Positions 10,621 through 22,259 of a DNA stretch of 64,000 nucleotides are shown in pieces. The notes below the pieces were generated by a model, which saw only the letters and a program-made list of their open reading frames with translations, was not told the DNA's origin and searched no databases. This DNA is from Notamacropus eugenii (Eukaryota; Chordata; Mammalia; Diprotodontia; Macropodidae): contig NC_092875.1 in the NCBI RefSeq assembly GCF_028372415.1, forward strand, positions 355,624,233 through 355,688,232, in the 5' to 3' direction. The stretch's first letter is position 1; every line of letters starts with the position of its first letter. The position numbers and the translations under genes are program-made.

Positions 10621-12226
10621 GTATTCCATTCAGCAAACCTGTTCTCTCTGAATTATTAAAGAATGTGAAGAACTGACTGTTTTCAAATTAGAGAACATGA
10701 TTCATTGGAGGAGACCATCATTGTCAACCACTTATTTAGGCAGGGTCCAATTTATTTTCTGAATTTATATGAACACTTTCAAAATCATATATTGAAAAGT
10801 CCAAATAAGAGACGTTCTGTATGTAAGAACATAAGTCAAACATTGATTTTTACTGTTCTTGAAAAGATTTAATTTGAAATATTTTCAAATAGTAGAACTT
10901 CCTTTACTTTTCCTAGGAGACTGACTTTTAATCCAGTAATTCCCATTATCAGGAAACATTCATAGATATTAACCCAATTTTTAAAATCTTTTTAATGGCA
11001 TTATGTTACTTATTTACAGGAATTACCCTATTAGAAGTCTGAATATGATATTCATCTTATCCATTTTCTTTTTTTGTTTGTTTTCATGCTTATGGGTATC
11101 AAAAATCCAGTGGGTGGTAACAAGATGATCTTTCTGTTTTATTTCCTTTTTTGTAGACATGGAAAGAGAAAGGCACAAATAAATGACCTCTAGCACTATA
11201 ATAGATGAACCATGATTTCACTCATCTCTATTTTAGTGACTAAGATTTAACTAAAAGGCTATCAATAACAACATGCTTTTAGGGTTGGCTGGTTTCAGGG
11301 AGGCTTTATATAATGTGAGTTCTGGGGCTTACTCTTGACTAAGATTAGGAAAAAATAACGGAATTTCTTTCCACAAGTTCCCTAATAGAAGGTCCTGTGG
11401 AATACTCTCTATTTAAGGACACTTTAGGAATTAGTTGTCTAAAATAGTCCTAGGCACCCAAAGAGAATATGTACATTTAGGGTAGTTGAATTTTTGATTT
11501 TTTAATTTCTAGAAAGTCTCTAAATTATGTATGGGAAGTAGTAGCATTCCCTCAGTTTTCAGAGATCTCTGACAGTAATAGCATTGACGCAACAACTCTT
11601 TGATCTTTGTGGGTTTTTTGTTGTCACTGGAGTCTACAGGTTGGAAATAGCATCTTGATCTGAGTATCTAATACATGGAGTTGTTGAACCCTACTTACAG
11701 CCTATCAAACTGCCTCAGTTGAAGACTGTGACATTCAAGGAGACAAGTCTCAGGGAGTCTACAGAAATTCTTGGTCAAGAATATTATTGATATTTTCCAG
11801 GAAAGTAAATGGATATTTGAAGGCTTTAAAATTGTTTTTGTTTCTATTACTTGGCTTTGGTCTACCTGAAGGGTACCCAAGGGACCAACTCTACGAAATT
11901 GACTCAAGGACTAGTTGCAGAAGAATGGGCTTTTAGTATAGTAAGGTTAGTTCTCAAAAAAGATTTCTTGATAAGAGCATTGAATTGTGTATATGTATCT
12001 CAAGCACCTAGTTTAGAATCTGGAATTCAGTAAGGTACTTATTAACTACTTGCTGATTGATCACTGACTAATTGGATGGTTGAAGTACTTATTTTGACAA
12101 TCCTACTTCTCATGAACATATGACTGCTTTGGATACAAATCCCATGACCTATGCCATGATTTTCCATAGTATCTATTCTTGGCATCATTAAATTAGTATC
12201 CTCCTACCATCCTCTATTTGGATCTG

Positions 12227-12238
12227 TCATATTTACTC
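12227..12238. repeat. Target-site duplication, left copy, of the 7SL retrocopy
   Basis: tcatatttactc here and tcatgtttactc at 12550-12561 match at 11 of 12 bases and bracket the antisense 7SL copy together with its A-rich tail. Confidence 0.75.
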
Positions 12239-12549
12239 TTTTTTATGTGTTGTATGTTTTTGTGTTATGCTTCTGTTTGTTTGGAGACTGGGTCACTCAT
12301 GGACTCAATCCCATTGCTGATTGGCACAGGAGTTTGACCTGTGTCTTTCCAATCTGAATTGTTTCACCACTGCTTAGGCAGTCTAGTGGTCTCCTGCTTC
12401 CTGGAGTTAGCCTATCATATTGGTGTTAGACTTAGTATGGACATATACCTGGTTTAACTCACTACAGTTCAGAACTTCTGAGCTTAAATGATCTACCATC
12501 CTCAATCTCCCTAGAAACAGAGATTACAGATATGCCCTACTATGTTTAT
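12239..12549 (-). pseudogene. RN7SL: 7SL (signal recognition particle) RNA retropseudogene
   Basis: Read on the minus strand from about 12549 to 12283, the sequence follows 7SL RNA from end to end. The 5' Alu-domain wording 'ctgtaatctctgtttctagg' corresponds to 'ctgtagtcccagctactcgg'. 'gaggatggtagatcatttaa' and 'cagaagttctgaactgtagt' follow. Then comes the S domain with 'ccatactaagtctaacacca', 'aggagaccactagactgcct', 'aggtcaaactcctgtgccaa' and 'tcagcaatgggatt'. It ends 'gacccagtctcc'. An A-rich tail follows (plus-strand T-rich 12239-12282) and duplications flank it. The S domain shows that this is a 7SL copy and not an Alu-like SINE. A segment near the 3' Alu arm is shortened and many substitutions are present. 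The internal promoter is unlikely to work, so I take it as non-functional. Confidence 0.92.
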
Positions 12550-12561
12550 TCATGTTTACTC
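12550..12561. repeat. Target-site duplication, right copy, of the 7SL retrocopy
   Basis: tcatgtttactc, one mismatch from the left copy at 12227-12238. Confidence 0.75.
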
Positions 12562-13384
12562 CTCCTACTGGAGGACTTTTCTCCACACTCCTGATTGACT
12601 ATTTTAGCTAAAAGTAGTCTGTTCATCAAGTGAGGCCTTAGAAAGGATTCCTAAAATCTTCTTAAATAGGAAACATTATCTTTTGACTTTTGGGGAAAGT
12701 CATTGAAATATCTTTTCCTTTCCAACTTCCCTTCTCTAAGTGTTGAATTTGTTTTTCCTGAAGCAACAGTTATCCAGAAATAGGGGAAGCAATGGATAAT
12801 CTAATTGGACTGAGAGGGCAGCTTCTGTTGCTAATGGGGCAAGACATCTTTAGTCCAAATGTGAACTACACTTTTAAAAAAGGACAACATCTCCTAAGTA
12901 ATCATCAGTTCTTTAGTAGAGTGAATTTGGTAAGCTGCAAAATATAATTTTGCATTAAACCCTCAGTGAATGTTGAAGAGTCATTGGGAAAAAGGACTAT
13001 AATTACAAGGAGCTTGAACAGAAGGGAAAAAAAAAACATAAAATAGAGTTGCACAAGACTTTTTCCTTCTTTTGGGGGAAGGAGAATATTTTTTCTTCTG
13101 TAGTGGTAAAAGAAGTAAACATTTGAAAAAAATTATTCCTTTGACTCCCTGCCAAAGTCTAGAATTCTCTCCAAACTTGTCTCTATATGTTTACTCTTTT
13201 ATTTTTTTCTCTACAATTTTCTTCTATTCTTCTCTAGTTCATCTCTGCTTGCTTTTGATTTAGTAGACCCAAAATGCTAACGTTAAGGAAACTGGCTCTA
13301 TGCATGAGTAAGAGTTATAAAAATGTATAAATTGAATCCATCCTTATTACAATGGTTTTTTAATGTTTCTAGGTTATCATAAAG
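12562..13384. other. No gene recognised
   Basis: AT-rich sequence with no open frame beyond 63 codons and no repeat that I can name. Confidence 0.5.
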
Positions 13385-13580
13385 TAGTGTATTTTCACAT
13401 AGAGTCAAAAAGACCTAAGTTCAAATCTAACCTAAGACACTGACCATGGGCAAATTACTTAACCCTTTTTGTTTCAGTTTCCTCATCTGTAAAATGAGCT
13501 GGAGAAGGAAATGGCAAATCACTCCCTTACCTTTGCCAAGAGGGGATCATGAACACTTGGACATGATTGAACATCAAAAA
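13385..13580 (+). repeat. tRNA-derived marsupial SINE, 5'-shortened
   Basis: The sense order is 'agacctaagttcaaatctaa', 'catgggcaaattacttaacc', 'cagtttcctcatctgtaaaa', 'gagaaggaaatggcaaatca', 'ctttgccaagaggggatcat', 'ggacatgattgaacatcaaa'. The last three blocks are the specific tail of the MAR1/MON1 class in marsupials. Confidence 0.85.
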
Positions 13581-14554
13581 GTGTACTTTCATTTTAATAG
13601 GAATATTTTTGATAGACATATGTATTTGTATTGAGCCAGAAACTTTACATGGTGTTATAAGTGATTTTAAGTAGCTTTAACCTACTAAAACTTAAAATTT
13701 AAGAATTAAAGCTTGGAAAAACTCAAAACTGAAGACTTTTAGGGCACCTGGTATATTTCTTTCACTTTGGGGATGATCATAACAAAGCTATGTCTATTTT
13801 TAAATGAAATTTTATCAGTTTGGAATTCTAGTGGGAACTTTCTAAAAGATCCCAGTGAGGACTAGTTGAGATAGACAGTCAAATGAACCCTGAAATTCTT
13901 TCCGGGAGCAGTATTGACTATAATCTTTTTCTTTCTGAGGCTAAAGTGAAGACCAAAAGCTTCTGTTTTCTTTTTTGTTAACCGTCAAACCCAGTGCCCC
14001 ATGGGATTACAACACTGAAGAATTTAGCACATTTATACTCATGAACCTTTCTCCAGAAACTCAGGCTAATTTGGGGGCAAATTTTCAGTTAGTTGGAATA
14101 CTTTTATGGAAAGATGACCTTTTATTCTGAGGAAAAGTAACTTTGGTCTGGTGAAAATAAGTTGAGAAATGGTGGTGGTGAGTCTAAAAGTTTCCATAAC
14201 AGTTCAGAGGCCTTCTAGTTAAAAAAAAAAACCATTCTTTTTGTTAACCCATGTTGATATTATTTTCTTTTGTGGAGCTTAATCACTTTTGAAACTGTGG
14301 ATTTCTTATTGGGTTTCTCATTTGGTTCTTCAAGACAGTGAAGAACAGAAGGCATTCTCTTTGCTTAAAGAGCATATTCAGGTCACCAAACATTATCTGA
14401 TTTCTGACTATCAATGTAGATCTTAAACAAACAAGTATTTCATTTTTAAAATTGAATCAATATATGCCTTATTAAAGAGGTTATTTCCTGGCTACTTCTT
14501 AAAGAGGCCTATTCACTGAATGGGCATTACCTCACCCTAAGTGAGTTCCTGAAT
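13581..14554. other. No gene recognised
   Basis: No open frame, RNA gene or named repeat that I can support. Confidence 0.45.
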
Positions 14555-14775
14555 AGATCTTGACCAAAAAGGACCAAGGTCTCCTACTGCGTCCTGGGTC
14601 ATCTCCAGTCATCCTGATGAATATCTGGTCACTGGATTCAGATGACTCCGGAGGGGATGTGAGACAGGTCATCTTACATAGCCCTCCCTCACTCAAAACA
14701 AAGTCAAGTGTAAGTCATATCATTATTTCTCTGATGGCATGGTGTTCTTCATCAACGAAAGATGAACACAACAGA
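14555..14775 (+). repeat. Marsupial SINE tail ('gaaggacaaacacaac' class)
   Basis: The blocks 'tcatctccagtcatcctgat', 'actggattcagatgactccg', 'cctccctcactcaaaacaaa', 'catttctctgatggca' and 'gaaagatgaacacaac' are those of a common marsupial SINE tail, seen again at 39958-40055. The 113-codon open frame over this stretch is only the SINE read through. Confidence 0.7.
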
Positions 14776-14935
14776 TTAATTACAAAATATTTTATAATGA
14801 TCAAGGAAAACAAGCTTAAAATATTCAATGACTTTCTCAAATTCCTGACATACCTTCTAAATGTTTGTACAAAGGTAGAATTCCTTTTATTTTCAGATTA
14901 GGAAACCTACAACCAGTTGGTATTGTCTCTTGACA

Positions 14936-15140
14936 CTGCATGATATAGTGAGAAGAACTCTGGAACGGAGTAAAATGACTTGAAGACCCAGCTCTTCCAA
15001 TACCTAGCTATGTAACCTTGAGAGATTAATTCCTTTGAATTTCAATTTCTTTATGCATAAAATCAGTAATATCAATATTGCTGATACCTACCTCATGGAA
15101 TTTTTGCATAAATGAAAGAAATAGTGCATGTCAAAAGTTT
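14936..15140 (+). repeat. MIR-type CORE-SINE
   Basis: Sense-strand order 'atgatatagtgagaagaact', 'acctagctatgtaaccttga', 'tcaatttctttatgcataaa', 'tacctacctcatgga' fits MIR/THER from head to tail, with heavy decay. Confidence 0.7.
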
Positions 15141-15181
15141 TGTGATTATATAATTACACAAAATGTAGCCTATTTTTATAC

Positions 15182-15425
15182 TTAGAGGCATCTGAGTGTC
15201 TCAGTAGAGAGAGGACTGGGCCCCTAGTCAGGAAGACGGGAGTTTAAACTTGACTTCAGACACTTATTAGCTGTGTAACCCTTGGCAAAACACTTCATCT
15301 CTGTCTGTCTCTGTTTCTTCAACTTTAAAATGGGAATAACAATAGTACCTAACTCCACAAATTGCTGTGAGGATCAAATGGTATATTTGTAAAATGCTTA
15401 GCAGAGTGCCTGGCATATAGTGGAG
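15182..15425 (+). repeat. MIR/THER-type SINE, near full length
   Basis: The order is 'gtctcagtagagagaggact', 'gtcaggaagacgggagttta', 'attagctgtgtaacccttgg', 'ttcaactttaaaatgggaat', 'attgctgtgaggatcaaatg', 'agagtgcctggcatatag'. The L2-like tail ending in 'gcctggcatatag' marks MIR/THER. Confidence 0.85.
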
Positions 15426-15519
15426 AAGAGCTTAAAATACTTCTTTCCTTTTTTGTTTTAAAACTTGACCTAGCCCTGCCTTAGGATTTATCATTTATAG
15501 TGTAGAGTAACTTCGTAGG

Positions 15520-15705
15520 CCATTCAGTTCAACCTTCTCATTTTATAGATGAGAACAGAGTCCCAGAGACCTTATGTAACTGACCAACTTATCACAGGTC
15601 ATCGGTAAGGCCAGGGGCTATCATTTGCCCTTTGTTATAAACCTAGCACTTACCCTTGTAACTGGCACATGCTTAATTAATATTTATTGATTGATTGATT
15701 GAAAT
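15520..15705. repeat. MIR-type fragment (antisense) followed by an L2-like end and (ATTG)n
   Basis: 'cattcagttcaaccttctca' and 'attttatagatgagaacaga' are reverse-complement MIR-family wording. From about 15640, 'cctagcacttacccttgtaa' and 'aattaatatttattgattga' resemble the sense 3' end of L2, closing with a short ATTG repeat at 15686-15702. Confidence 0.55.
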
Positions 15706-16454
15706 AATGGAGGCAGTGTTTGATACCAGATGTTCTGCCTCTGAAATCAGTGTTTTTTTCCATTCCAGTATATTGCTTTCTCCCTCTAATGCAACAGACT
15801 TAGACATTTCACATGAAATGAATTGGATAAAGCATTTTAAAAGACTTTTATCCATACCGCAAATGAAGGACACCATGCACAGTTTTCACTCTAAAAAGTT
15901 AGACAATAAAAAAATCCATTAAAATGATGGTGGAAAAATCTTTTTTCATTGTGGATGAGAAAAGCAGAGAATCTCTTTTAGACATCTCAGAATTATAGTC
16001 ACAGAACTTGGGATCTTTCATCTCTGTCACCAAGGAAATTCTTAATTAAATTTCTGGAATCTTTACAAATAACAAGTAGTTACCAGTCCCTGAGGTTCAA
16101 TGTATGTCAGAGAGCAAAGTTTTTATCCACATTTCCCCTTCTGATTGCTTTACTAATATGTAGCACACTCAGATATTATTTTAGTTCAATAAGTGACTTG
16201 TTTAGTGAAAACTTTTCACAATTACTCATTCAATATTGCAGCTAAGCATATGATACCAGTTAAGAGAAGAGGAAAGTCCAGAAAATAAGAAATTCAGTTC
16301 TTTTCCAACCCTGTCTACCCCAACAAGAATGAACACTAAACATACATCCATAAGTAGTTTTATCAATATACAAAAGATGGAGAGACTAATATTTGTTCAC
16401 TTTCCATTCAATATGAATTTGAAATTCACTTAGGGATCACATCTAGGATTTATA
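15706..16454. other. No gene recognised
   Basis: Two overlapping opposite-strand open frames of 67 and 75 codons (15673-15922) have no recognisable similarity. Confidence 0.45.
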
Positions 16455-16562
16455 GGAATGATATAACTTACCAAAGGTCCCAATTAGAATGTAACAGTGC
16501 TATGACTCAAGTCTGTCTTCATATCTCACATTCCAAGCTCTATTACACTATGCTGACACCAT
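16455..16562 (-). repeat. MIR/tRNA-SINE fragment, antisense
   Basis: 'aacttaccaaaggtcccaat', 'atgactcaagtctgtcttca' and 'gctctattacactatgctga' match the reverse complement of the SINE core and head. Confidence 0.55.
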
Positions 16563-17770
16563 ATTTGCTTCAATATGTCAATGGATCTGGGATGGCATCT
16601 ATGTACTATTCCCTTTCCTAGTGTTGATCACTATCTCTTTATGCTCCTTAATACTGTGAAATTCTTGTCAAAGTAGTCCTCTAACGCCTTCGTAGAGCAT
16701 CTGCCCAACATGACCTAGAGCCTTTCTTTTAAACCTCTAGACATGGTATTGAAAGGAGGTAAGAGCAGAATGAGATGGAAAATCCCCTCCCTTTCCTGCT
16801 CAGTTTATGTAAACTGGATAGTTAAGTGTATTAACAAGGTGTTTACAGTATATAAACAGAGGTGAAGTATGTTAACAAGGTGTTATATCCTGCTATCCTT
16901 TTATATTCTTGCCAGAATCCAAAGGGGCAATAGCTTTTGGTATCGAAAAATGAAATATTTTTAGTAGTGATGGTACTTGTTGAGAGGCACACACCCCTTT
17001 TGACAAGTGGAGAGTCAGTTGTAGAGAGTCTGAGACACAGGGAACAGAGAAACACACTAGAGAGACACTGATCCAGGGAGGCAGGCTCTCAGTAACAGAA
17101 GCAAGGAACACGACCTCTAAAGCAACAGAGAGTTGGCCCTATCAGTCAAAACCTTTCTGCAGAAATGATCAGCCCTTGGTATCTCAGATAAGCAATGTAC
17201 TGGGTACATCCATTGCACTAAGTGGAAGGTTTTGTAAGGACTTTCCTAGAAGAGAAAATACATCAGTCTTTCAGCACCATAATTGTTAGTTAGTGACTTA
17301 GGGTCACTTGGTGTTTTTCTTTATTTTATGAGGTATTATGGTCAAATTGTTTATCAACATGTATCCCCCTACTGATGATGAGCCTGTCTATTCATAGCAA
17401 GGCCCATTAGACATTTTCATTTCCTATTTGTATGCCTCTCTACCACTGTACTCTGGGTAGGCCCATTTTTCCATTGATACTAGGTGTACTTTGGGAGCAT
17501 GTCACCAATTTATGGGGAGAATATTTTTATAGCTTCTGATTTTGGTATGTCATTTTAATAGGTAATGTTGTATCCTTGAGTTAATTGTGTCTAGTGACTG
17601 AATGCTAATGGCACAATTAGAGGGGTGGTTTTATGAATACATTTCCACTAGGTTGTGAGACTAGCTGTTCATTTACATACTTCACCCTTATACCTGTGAG
17701 GATCAAGTAGGAGGAAGTAGAACTGAGAGGGTGCTCTGTATAAATAACAAAGAATTGTCCTTCAGCTGTG
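16563..17770. other. No gene recognised
   Basis: The stretch contains a short direct repeat (ttaacaaggtgtt at 16831-16843 and 16872-16884) around a TATA-like 'agtatataaac'. Apart from this I see nothing I can name. Confidence 0.45.
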
Positions 17771-17774
17771 ATTC

Positions 17775-17919
17775 ATAATTTTTTAAATTTGTTTTATTTC
17801 ATTTTTATTTTTGAATTTTCTCTCCAATTCTCTCCTCACTTTCCCTCTTTCATCATTTGTGAAAGCAAAATCCTTTAAAATATATAGTAAATCAAAACAA
17901 ATTCCTGCATTAGCAAGGC

Positions 17920-17977
<58 letters not shown>

Positions 17978-18025
17978 GTCTCTTTCTCTGTCTCTCTCTT
18001 TTTGTCTCTCTGTCTCTGTCTCCTG

Positions 18026-18088
<63 letters not shown>

Positions 18089-18610
18089 TCCTGTAGTAAA
18101 TAATTAAATAATTTCATATGTCTTCAGATTTTTCTATGAAACTTCCCTCTTCCTTTACACACATATACCGTAACATGTTCAGTCACTTCCTAAATGATAA
18201 ATGCCCTCTTCAGTTTTCAATTCTTTGATATCACAAAAGAGCTGCTATGAATGTTTTCATACATATAAGTCCTGTTCCTCTTTCTTTGATCCCTTTGTAG
18301 TATAGACCCAGTAGTGGTATCAATGGGTCAAAAGATATGCACAGATTAATAATAAAACTACTTTTTGAGTGCAAGTTTCAAGTTGTTTTCCAGAATAGTT
18401 AGACGTTTATAGCTCTACCAACAATACATAAATATACCTGATTTCCCCCCCAAATTTGTCATTTTCCTTTAGTGCAAACTACTAATCTGATGAATGTGAG
18501 GTCCTATCCAGAGATGAGTTAGTTTACTTATCTAAATATTAATGATTCAGAACTTTTTTATAGGACTATTTTTTTTGCAGCATATATATTTCTTCCTCTG
18601 AAAAGTACTT
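17775..18610 (-). mobile_element. L1, 3' UTR and ORF2 C-terminus, antisense, split by a TC array
   Basis: On the plus strand, a T-rich start (17775-17830) represents the poly(A) end. After the TC array comes 'gtagtatagacccagtagtg', 'gtatcaatgggtcaaaagat', 'gttttccagaatagtt', 'ctaccaacaatacata', 'ctaatctgatgaatgtgagg' and 'tttcttcctctgaaaa'. These are the reverse complement of the L1 ORF2 C-terminus in order (PFDP, WR-IW, MKKC region). Stops and indels are present and the 5' end is truncated near 18610. Confidence 0.8.
17925..18089 (+). repeat. (TC)n/(TCTG)n microsatellite, about 165 bp
   Basis: TC dinucleotides are interrupted by 'tctgtctctg' units throughout. The array lies within the antisense L1 3' UTR. 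Two open frames of S/L and R/E repeats over it are artefacts. Confidence 0.95.
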
Positions 18611-19040
18611 TTGAAGATTTATCAGTCAAAGAATGTATCCCTCACTCTCACTACATAACAAACCCATCTTATTTGCCAGTCACGAATTTCTCAAAAGATA
18701 CATTCAACCCCATTTCTTCTGATAATGTATTGTCATTTCTGTTTTCTACTTCCAACAACAATAAATTGAGAGTCCTGCAGTAAAGAAGTCCCTTCTCTAA
18801 ACCTTAGCTTTGTACACTGAGATTTAATGGTGGATGAAGCAAATTCCATAATACTGTGATACTAATTATCTAAAAATTAGAAAGTAATGGTGAAAATATT
18901 AATTATGTAGATTAAACTTAAAAGTACGTCATGTGTGTATTTCCCCCCAGGGAGTCAGTTCTTATACATTTATCAACACATCTCTGAGTCTAAAACCAAA
19001 AGGACCCTATGTAACTTCTTAATGGCAAGGAGATAGTCCT
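18611..19040. other. No gene recognised
   Basis: AT-rich stretch between L1 fragments with nothing I can name. Confidence 0.4.
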
Positions 19041-19220
19041 GAAATTTCAGTTACTACAACAGGAGACCATATTCTGGAAAGGGTTCAAGAAGAATCTCAG
19101 AGTAGAGAAGGAAGTGGTAAACTGCTCCAGTAACTTTGCCAAGAAAAGTGAATAGACAGTCTTGACCTGCAAGTTGGACAGGACTAAACAACCAAACCAC
19201 AGCAAGTGTTTGAGAAGCAA
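19041..19220 (+). repeat. tRNA-derived marsupial SINE, 3' tail only
   Basis: 'gaaggaagtggtaaactgct', 'ccagtaactttgccaagaaa' and 'ttggacaggactaaacaacc' match the tail of the SINE class at 13385, 25936 and 38941. Confidence 0.6.
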
Positions 19221-19415
19221 AGTTTGCTTCCTGAGCACCAGCCTTGTTAAGTATAAAGAGGCTCATCCTCAATAGAAGGCTACATGGTTTGACCATGATA
19301 ACTCATAAAATAAAGAAAAACCACCAAATGACCTTAAGGCCTCTATGATGCCCTTCTGCTTCTTACAGTTATTGTGGCAAAGTGACCGGAAACTATCAGC
19401 ATGTATACATGCAAA

Positions 19416-19542
<127 letters not shown>

Positions 19543-19609
19543 GTGTCTATGTGAGTGTGCATTTGTCTAGATAGATCACAAAATGTGATATTATAAATAT
19601 TTTGGGCTG

Positions 19610-20060
19610 GTTACAACCTTCCTTTCTGTATTTGATACTCTTGAGCATAAGTCCAATAAATCTTTTGAGTCAAAAGATGATCAGTTTGGCCACTTTTCTA
19701 TAATAACTCTCACTTGATTTCCAGAACAGTTGGAAATTTCTAGATTAATTCCATCAAAAGTCTATTTGTGTGGTAGTCTTCCCAGAGACCTTCCAATGTT
19801 GATGAATTCCATATTTTGCCATTTCTGCCTACTTATTCGATATGAGGCAAACTTCAGAATTATTTTAACTTGTTTTCCTCTTTTTGTTATTGATTGGAAT
19901 TATTTTTTTTCATGTGGTTGTTGATAGTCTGCAATTTTTCTTTTGAAAACCATTTGATTATGTCCTTGGATCAATTAACTACTGGGAAATAGCTCTTGAT
20001 TTTAAATATTTGTGTCAATTCTCTGTATGTTTTTTATATAATTCCCCTTGATTTAGAGCT
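19610..20060 (-). mobile_element. L1 ORF2 C-terminal fragment, antisense
   Basis: The plus strand reads 'gagtcaaaagatgatcagtt', 'gatttccagaacagttggaa', 'tgttgatgaattccatattt', 'ttttgttattgattggaatt' and 'ttcttttgaaaaccatttga', in the same order as the antisense L1 at 17775. It reaches further upstream toward the 'HSPIDKWSKD' region. It is a separate, more decayed copy. Confidence 0.65.
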
Positions 20061-21210
20061 CCAAGAAACACCACCATATCGCACATATACATGCACTGCA
20101 CCCTCACATTTCCCTATACATTCTGTCCTTGGGATTACTCTTATTGGCCTTTTAAAGTAGCATACTTAATCAAGTTGTTTTTTGTTTGTTTGTTTTTTGT
20201 TTTTTAATAACTGGCCATGGTTCAAAATTTAGCTTCATTTGAAGCATTGCCTACCAACTCCTGGTGCTCTGTAGTGTACTTTATTTTAAGGTTCCTAATG
20301 TTTCCGATGTAATATTGAGTATGAGAAAGATTTTCTCCTGGCGCTTTAATAATGTGACCCATTAGGATCAAACGTACTTCCTTTCTTGGAACATGGATTT
20401 GCTTTGTTATTGGGTTGTTTATCTTCCCCCCCACCCAATCCTCACCAAAAAACTCCCCAGAGACATTTAATTGGGTTGCACAGCTCAATACAAAGCATGT
20501 TCCTTTCTCCCTTTGGGGCCACCATTAAACACAACATGTACTATATTGATGGAGATGAAATCTAGAAAACCTGTTGACTTGAAGATTAGCTTTTAATAAC
20601 ACCTACAGCCATTTTCTGTACTTCCTAAGTACACTAAGCAGGCAGAAAAATGCCTCTAGCTATGACAGAATGGAACAAAAGCATCTCAGCTGGATAGGTT
20701 CAGTTCCAGCTGGTCCTGACTTGTCCATTTTTTATTGCCCTGGGAAGAAAAAAAGATCAGAAACTTTTTTCCTATTATTATTATTCTTAAAAAGAAAACA
20801 TGAATGTAGTTATGCTGTATATGAGCAATAAAAATATCAGTATAATTATTATTTCATTTTAAAATGAGATACAGTTTTGTTTCTTAAGTCAGGATAAGGA
20901 TGACATTCCTCTCTTTTCAGTTAGTGTCTACAAAATAGCCTTAAATCCAACATGCACATCAAATGTCATTTTTATTATTGTCCCATCTCCAAAACATTGG
21001 CAAAAGTGGTGGTACTATTTTGTCAGGCTTCTTTTATTGTAGTTATAAAAACTTATGGTTCAAATAAGTCATGAATGTTTGTGACTTCTTAATGATTTAG
21101 GCATGTTTTGGGTTTGAAAGTTTCAATACTTATCTCCAGAGACCCAGTTTTGAGCAATCATTCTCCTGTTCAGTCAATAACATGAACATATCTATATTCA
21201 TAAACAAAAT
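20061..21210. other. No gene recognised
   Basis: No RNA gene or named repeat seen. The 88-codon minus-strand frame (20488-20222) has no recognisable motif. Confidence 0.45.
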
Positions 21211-21214
21211 GTTA

Positions 21215-21485
21215 TGTGAGATATTGGAATACAGCTGAGTGAGGCATACATAGTCCCTCTCTCAAAGAGCTTGCCTAGTAGTATTGGAGATAAACTATAT
21301 CAGATAGTCAGTGGGAAAACATTTATTAAGCTCTAAGTGCCAGACAGCATAGGAAGAACTCTAGTGCATGCCACTCAGTGAAATAAGGAGCTTTGCAAAT
21401 TAATAAGGAGAGAATACTTGTGACTGAGACTTTCAGATAATGTTATATTGAGGAGGTGGTATCTGAGCCAGAATTTGAAGGACTG
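21215..21485 (+). repeat. RTE/MAR4-like or L2-like old repeat
   Basis: 'ctctctcaaagagcttgcct', 'aacatttattaagctctaag', 'gtgccagacagcatagg' and later 'ggaggtggtatctgagccag' with 'aatttgaaggactgataag' match a recurring block order in this window. The family name is from memory and uncertain. Confidence 0.5.
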
Positions 21486-21849
21486 ATAAGATTTATGTAG
21501 ATATAAACTTAGACCTAGAGCAGGGAAATGTTTTAGAGCCTCATATGTTGTCCTTGTTGATAAGATGGAGATATGTGAACTAGATAATCATATAGCTAGG
21601 CAATTTACTAACTGGTTATATAGCAACACCCTTAATAGATATTAATCGTTTGATATCATTTTGGAAGGAGGTATTCAACCAAATGTCTGCAGAAAGGAAT
21701 TTGTATTTTACCATTTTAAAAAAATTGATCATGCTTGTCAGATTTTCAGATGACACAAATCTGGGAGAGAGAAGTAACTCAGAAGATAATAAAATCATGA
21801 TCCTCAAAGATCATGACAGACTAGAATGTTAGATTGATTCTAGGCATTT

Positions 21850-22082
21850 AAATAGTATAGTGCATACAGCAGTAGACATGGAGTCAGAAAGAAATAAGTT
21901 CAAATCTAGCTTTAGACTACAACCCCAGGCAAATCATTTACTCTCTTTTAGCCTCAGTTTCTTCAACTATAAAATGAGGACATAACAGCACTTACCTCCT
22001 TACTTCAGATAATATTTGTAAAGCATTTAGCCCAATATCTGGAACATTGTAGTTATTATATAAATTCTGGTTATTATTATTA
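21850..22082 (+). repeat. MIR/THER-type SINE
   Basis: The order is 'tagtatagtgcatacagcag', 'acatggagtcagaaagaaat', 'aagttcaaatctagc', 'agcctcagtttcttcaacta', 'acctccttac' and 'gtaaagcatttagcccaata'. Confidence 0.8.
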
Positions 22083-22259
22083 AAATGAAATGTATTGGGG
22101 GTGAACAAAAAGTCTAACAAGTTAAAAATCAACACAAATATAATATAGAATAAACACAACTAGACAGTAGATCCTTTGAAAATGATCTGGTCTTTTTAGC
22201 AGCATACAAACTAAGTATGAAGTAATGTTGTCATCTAAAGTCACATTATAAGAGGCATA

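Larger units (their letters stand above)
9248..12226. other. Unique-looking DNA without a recognised gene
   Basis: I see no named repeat apart from a short CT-rich run (9935-9968) and a pyrimidine-rich then TA/CA-rich stretch (10400-10620). The longest open frame (171 codons, minus strand, 10267-9752) matches nothing I know, includes the translated CT repeat (RERDRDRERQR), and has no coding-like features. Confidence 0.5.

Noticed and set aside
12283-12549. Alu-like SINE
   Set aside because: The S-domain of 7SL is present, so it is a 7SL retrocopy; marsupials are not known to have 7SL-derived SINEs.
14560-14901. 113-codon plus-strand frame as a small gene
   Set aside because: The frame coincides with a SINE tail that recurs at 39958.
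17811-18117. S/L-rich and R/E-rich open frames on both strands
   Set aside because: Pure translation of the TC/TCTG microsatellite.
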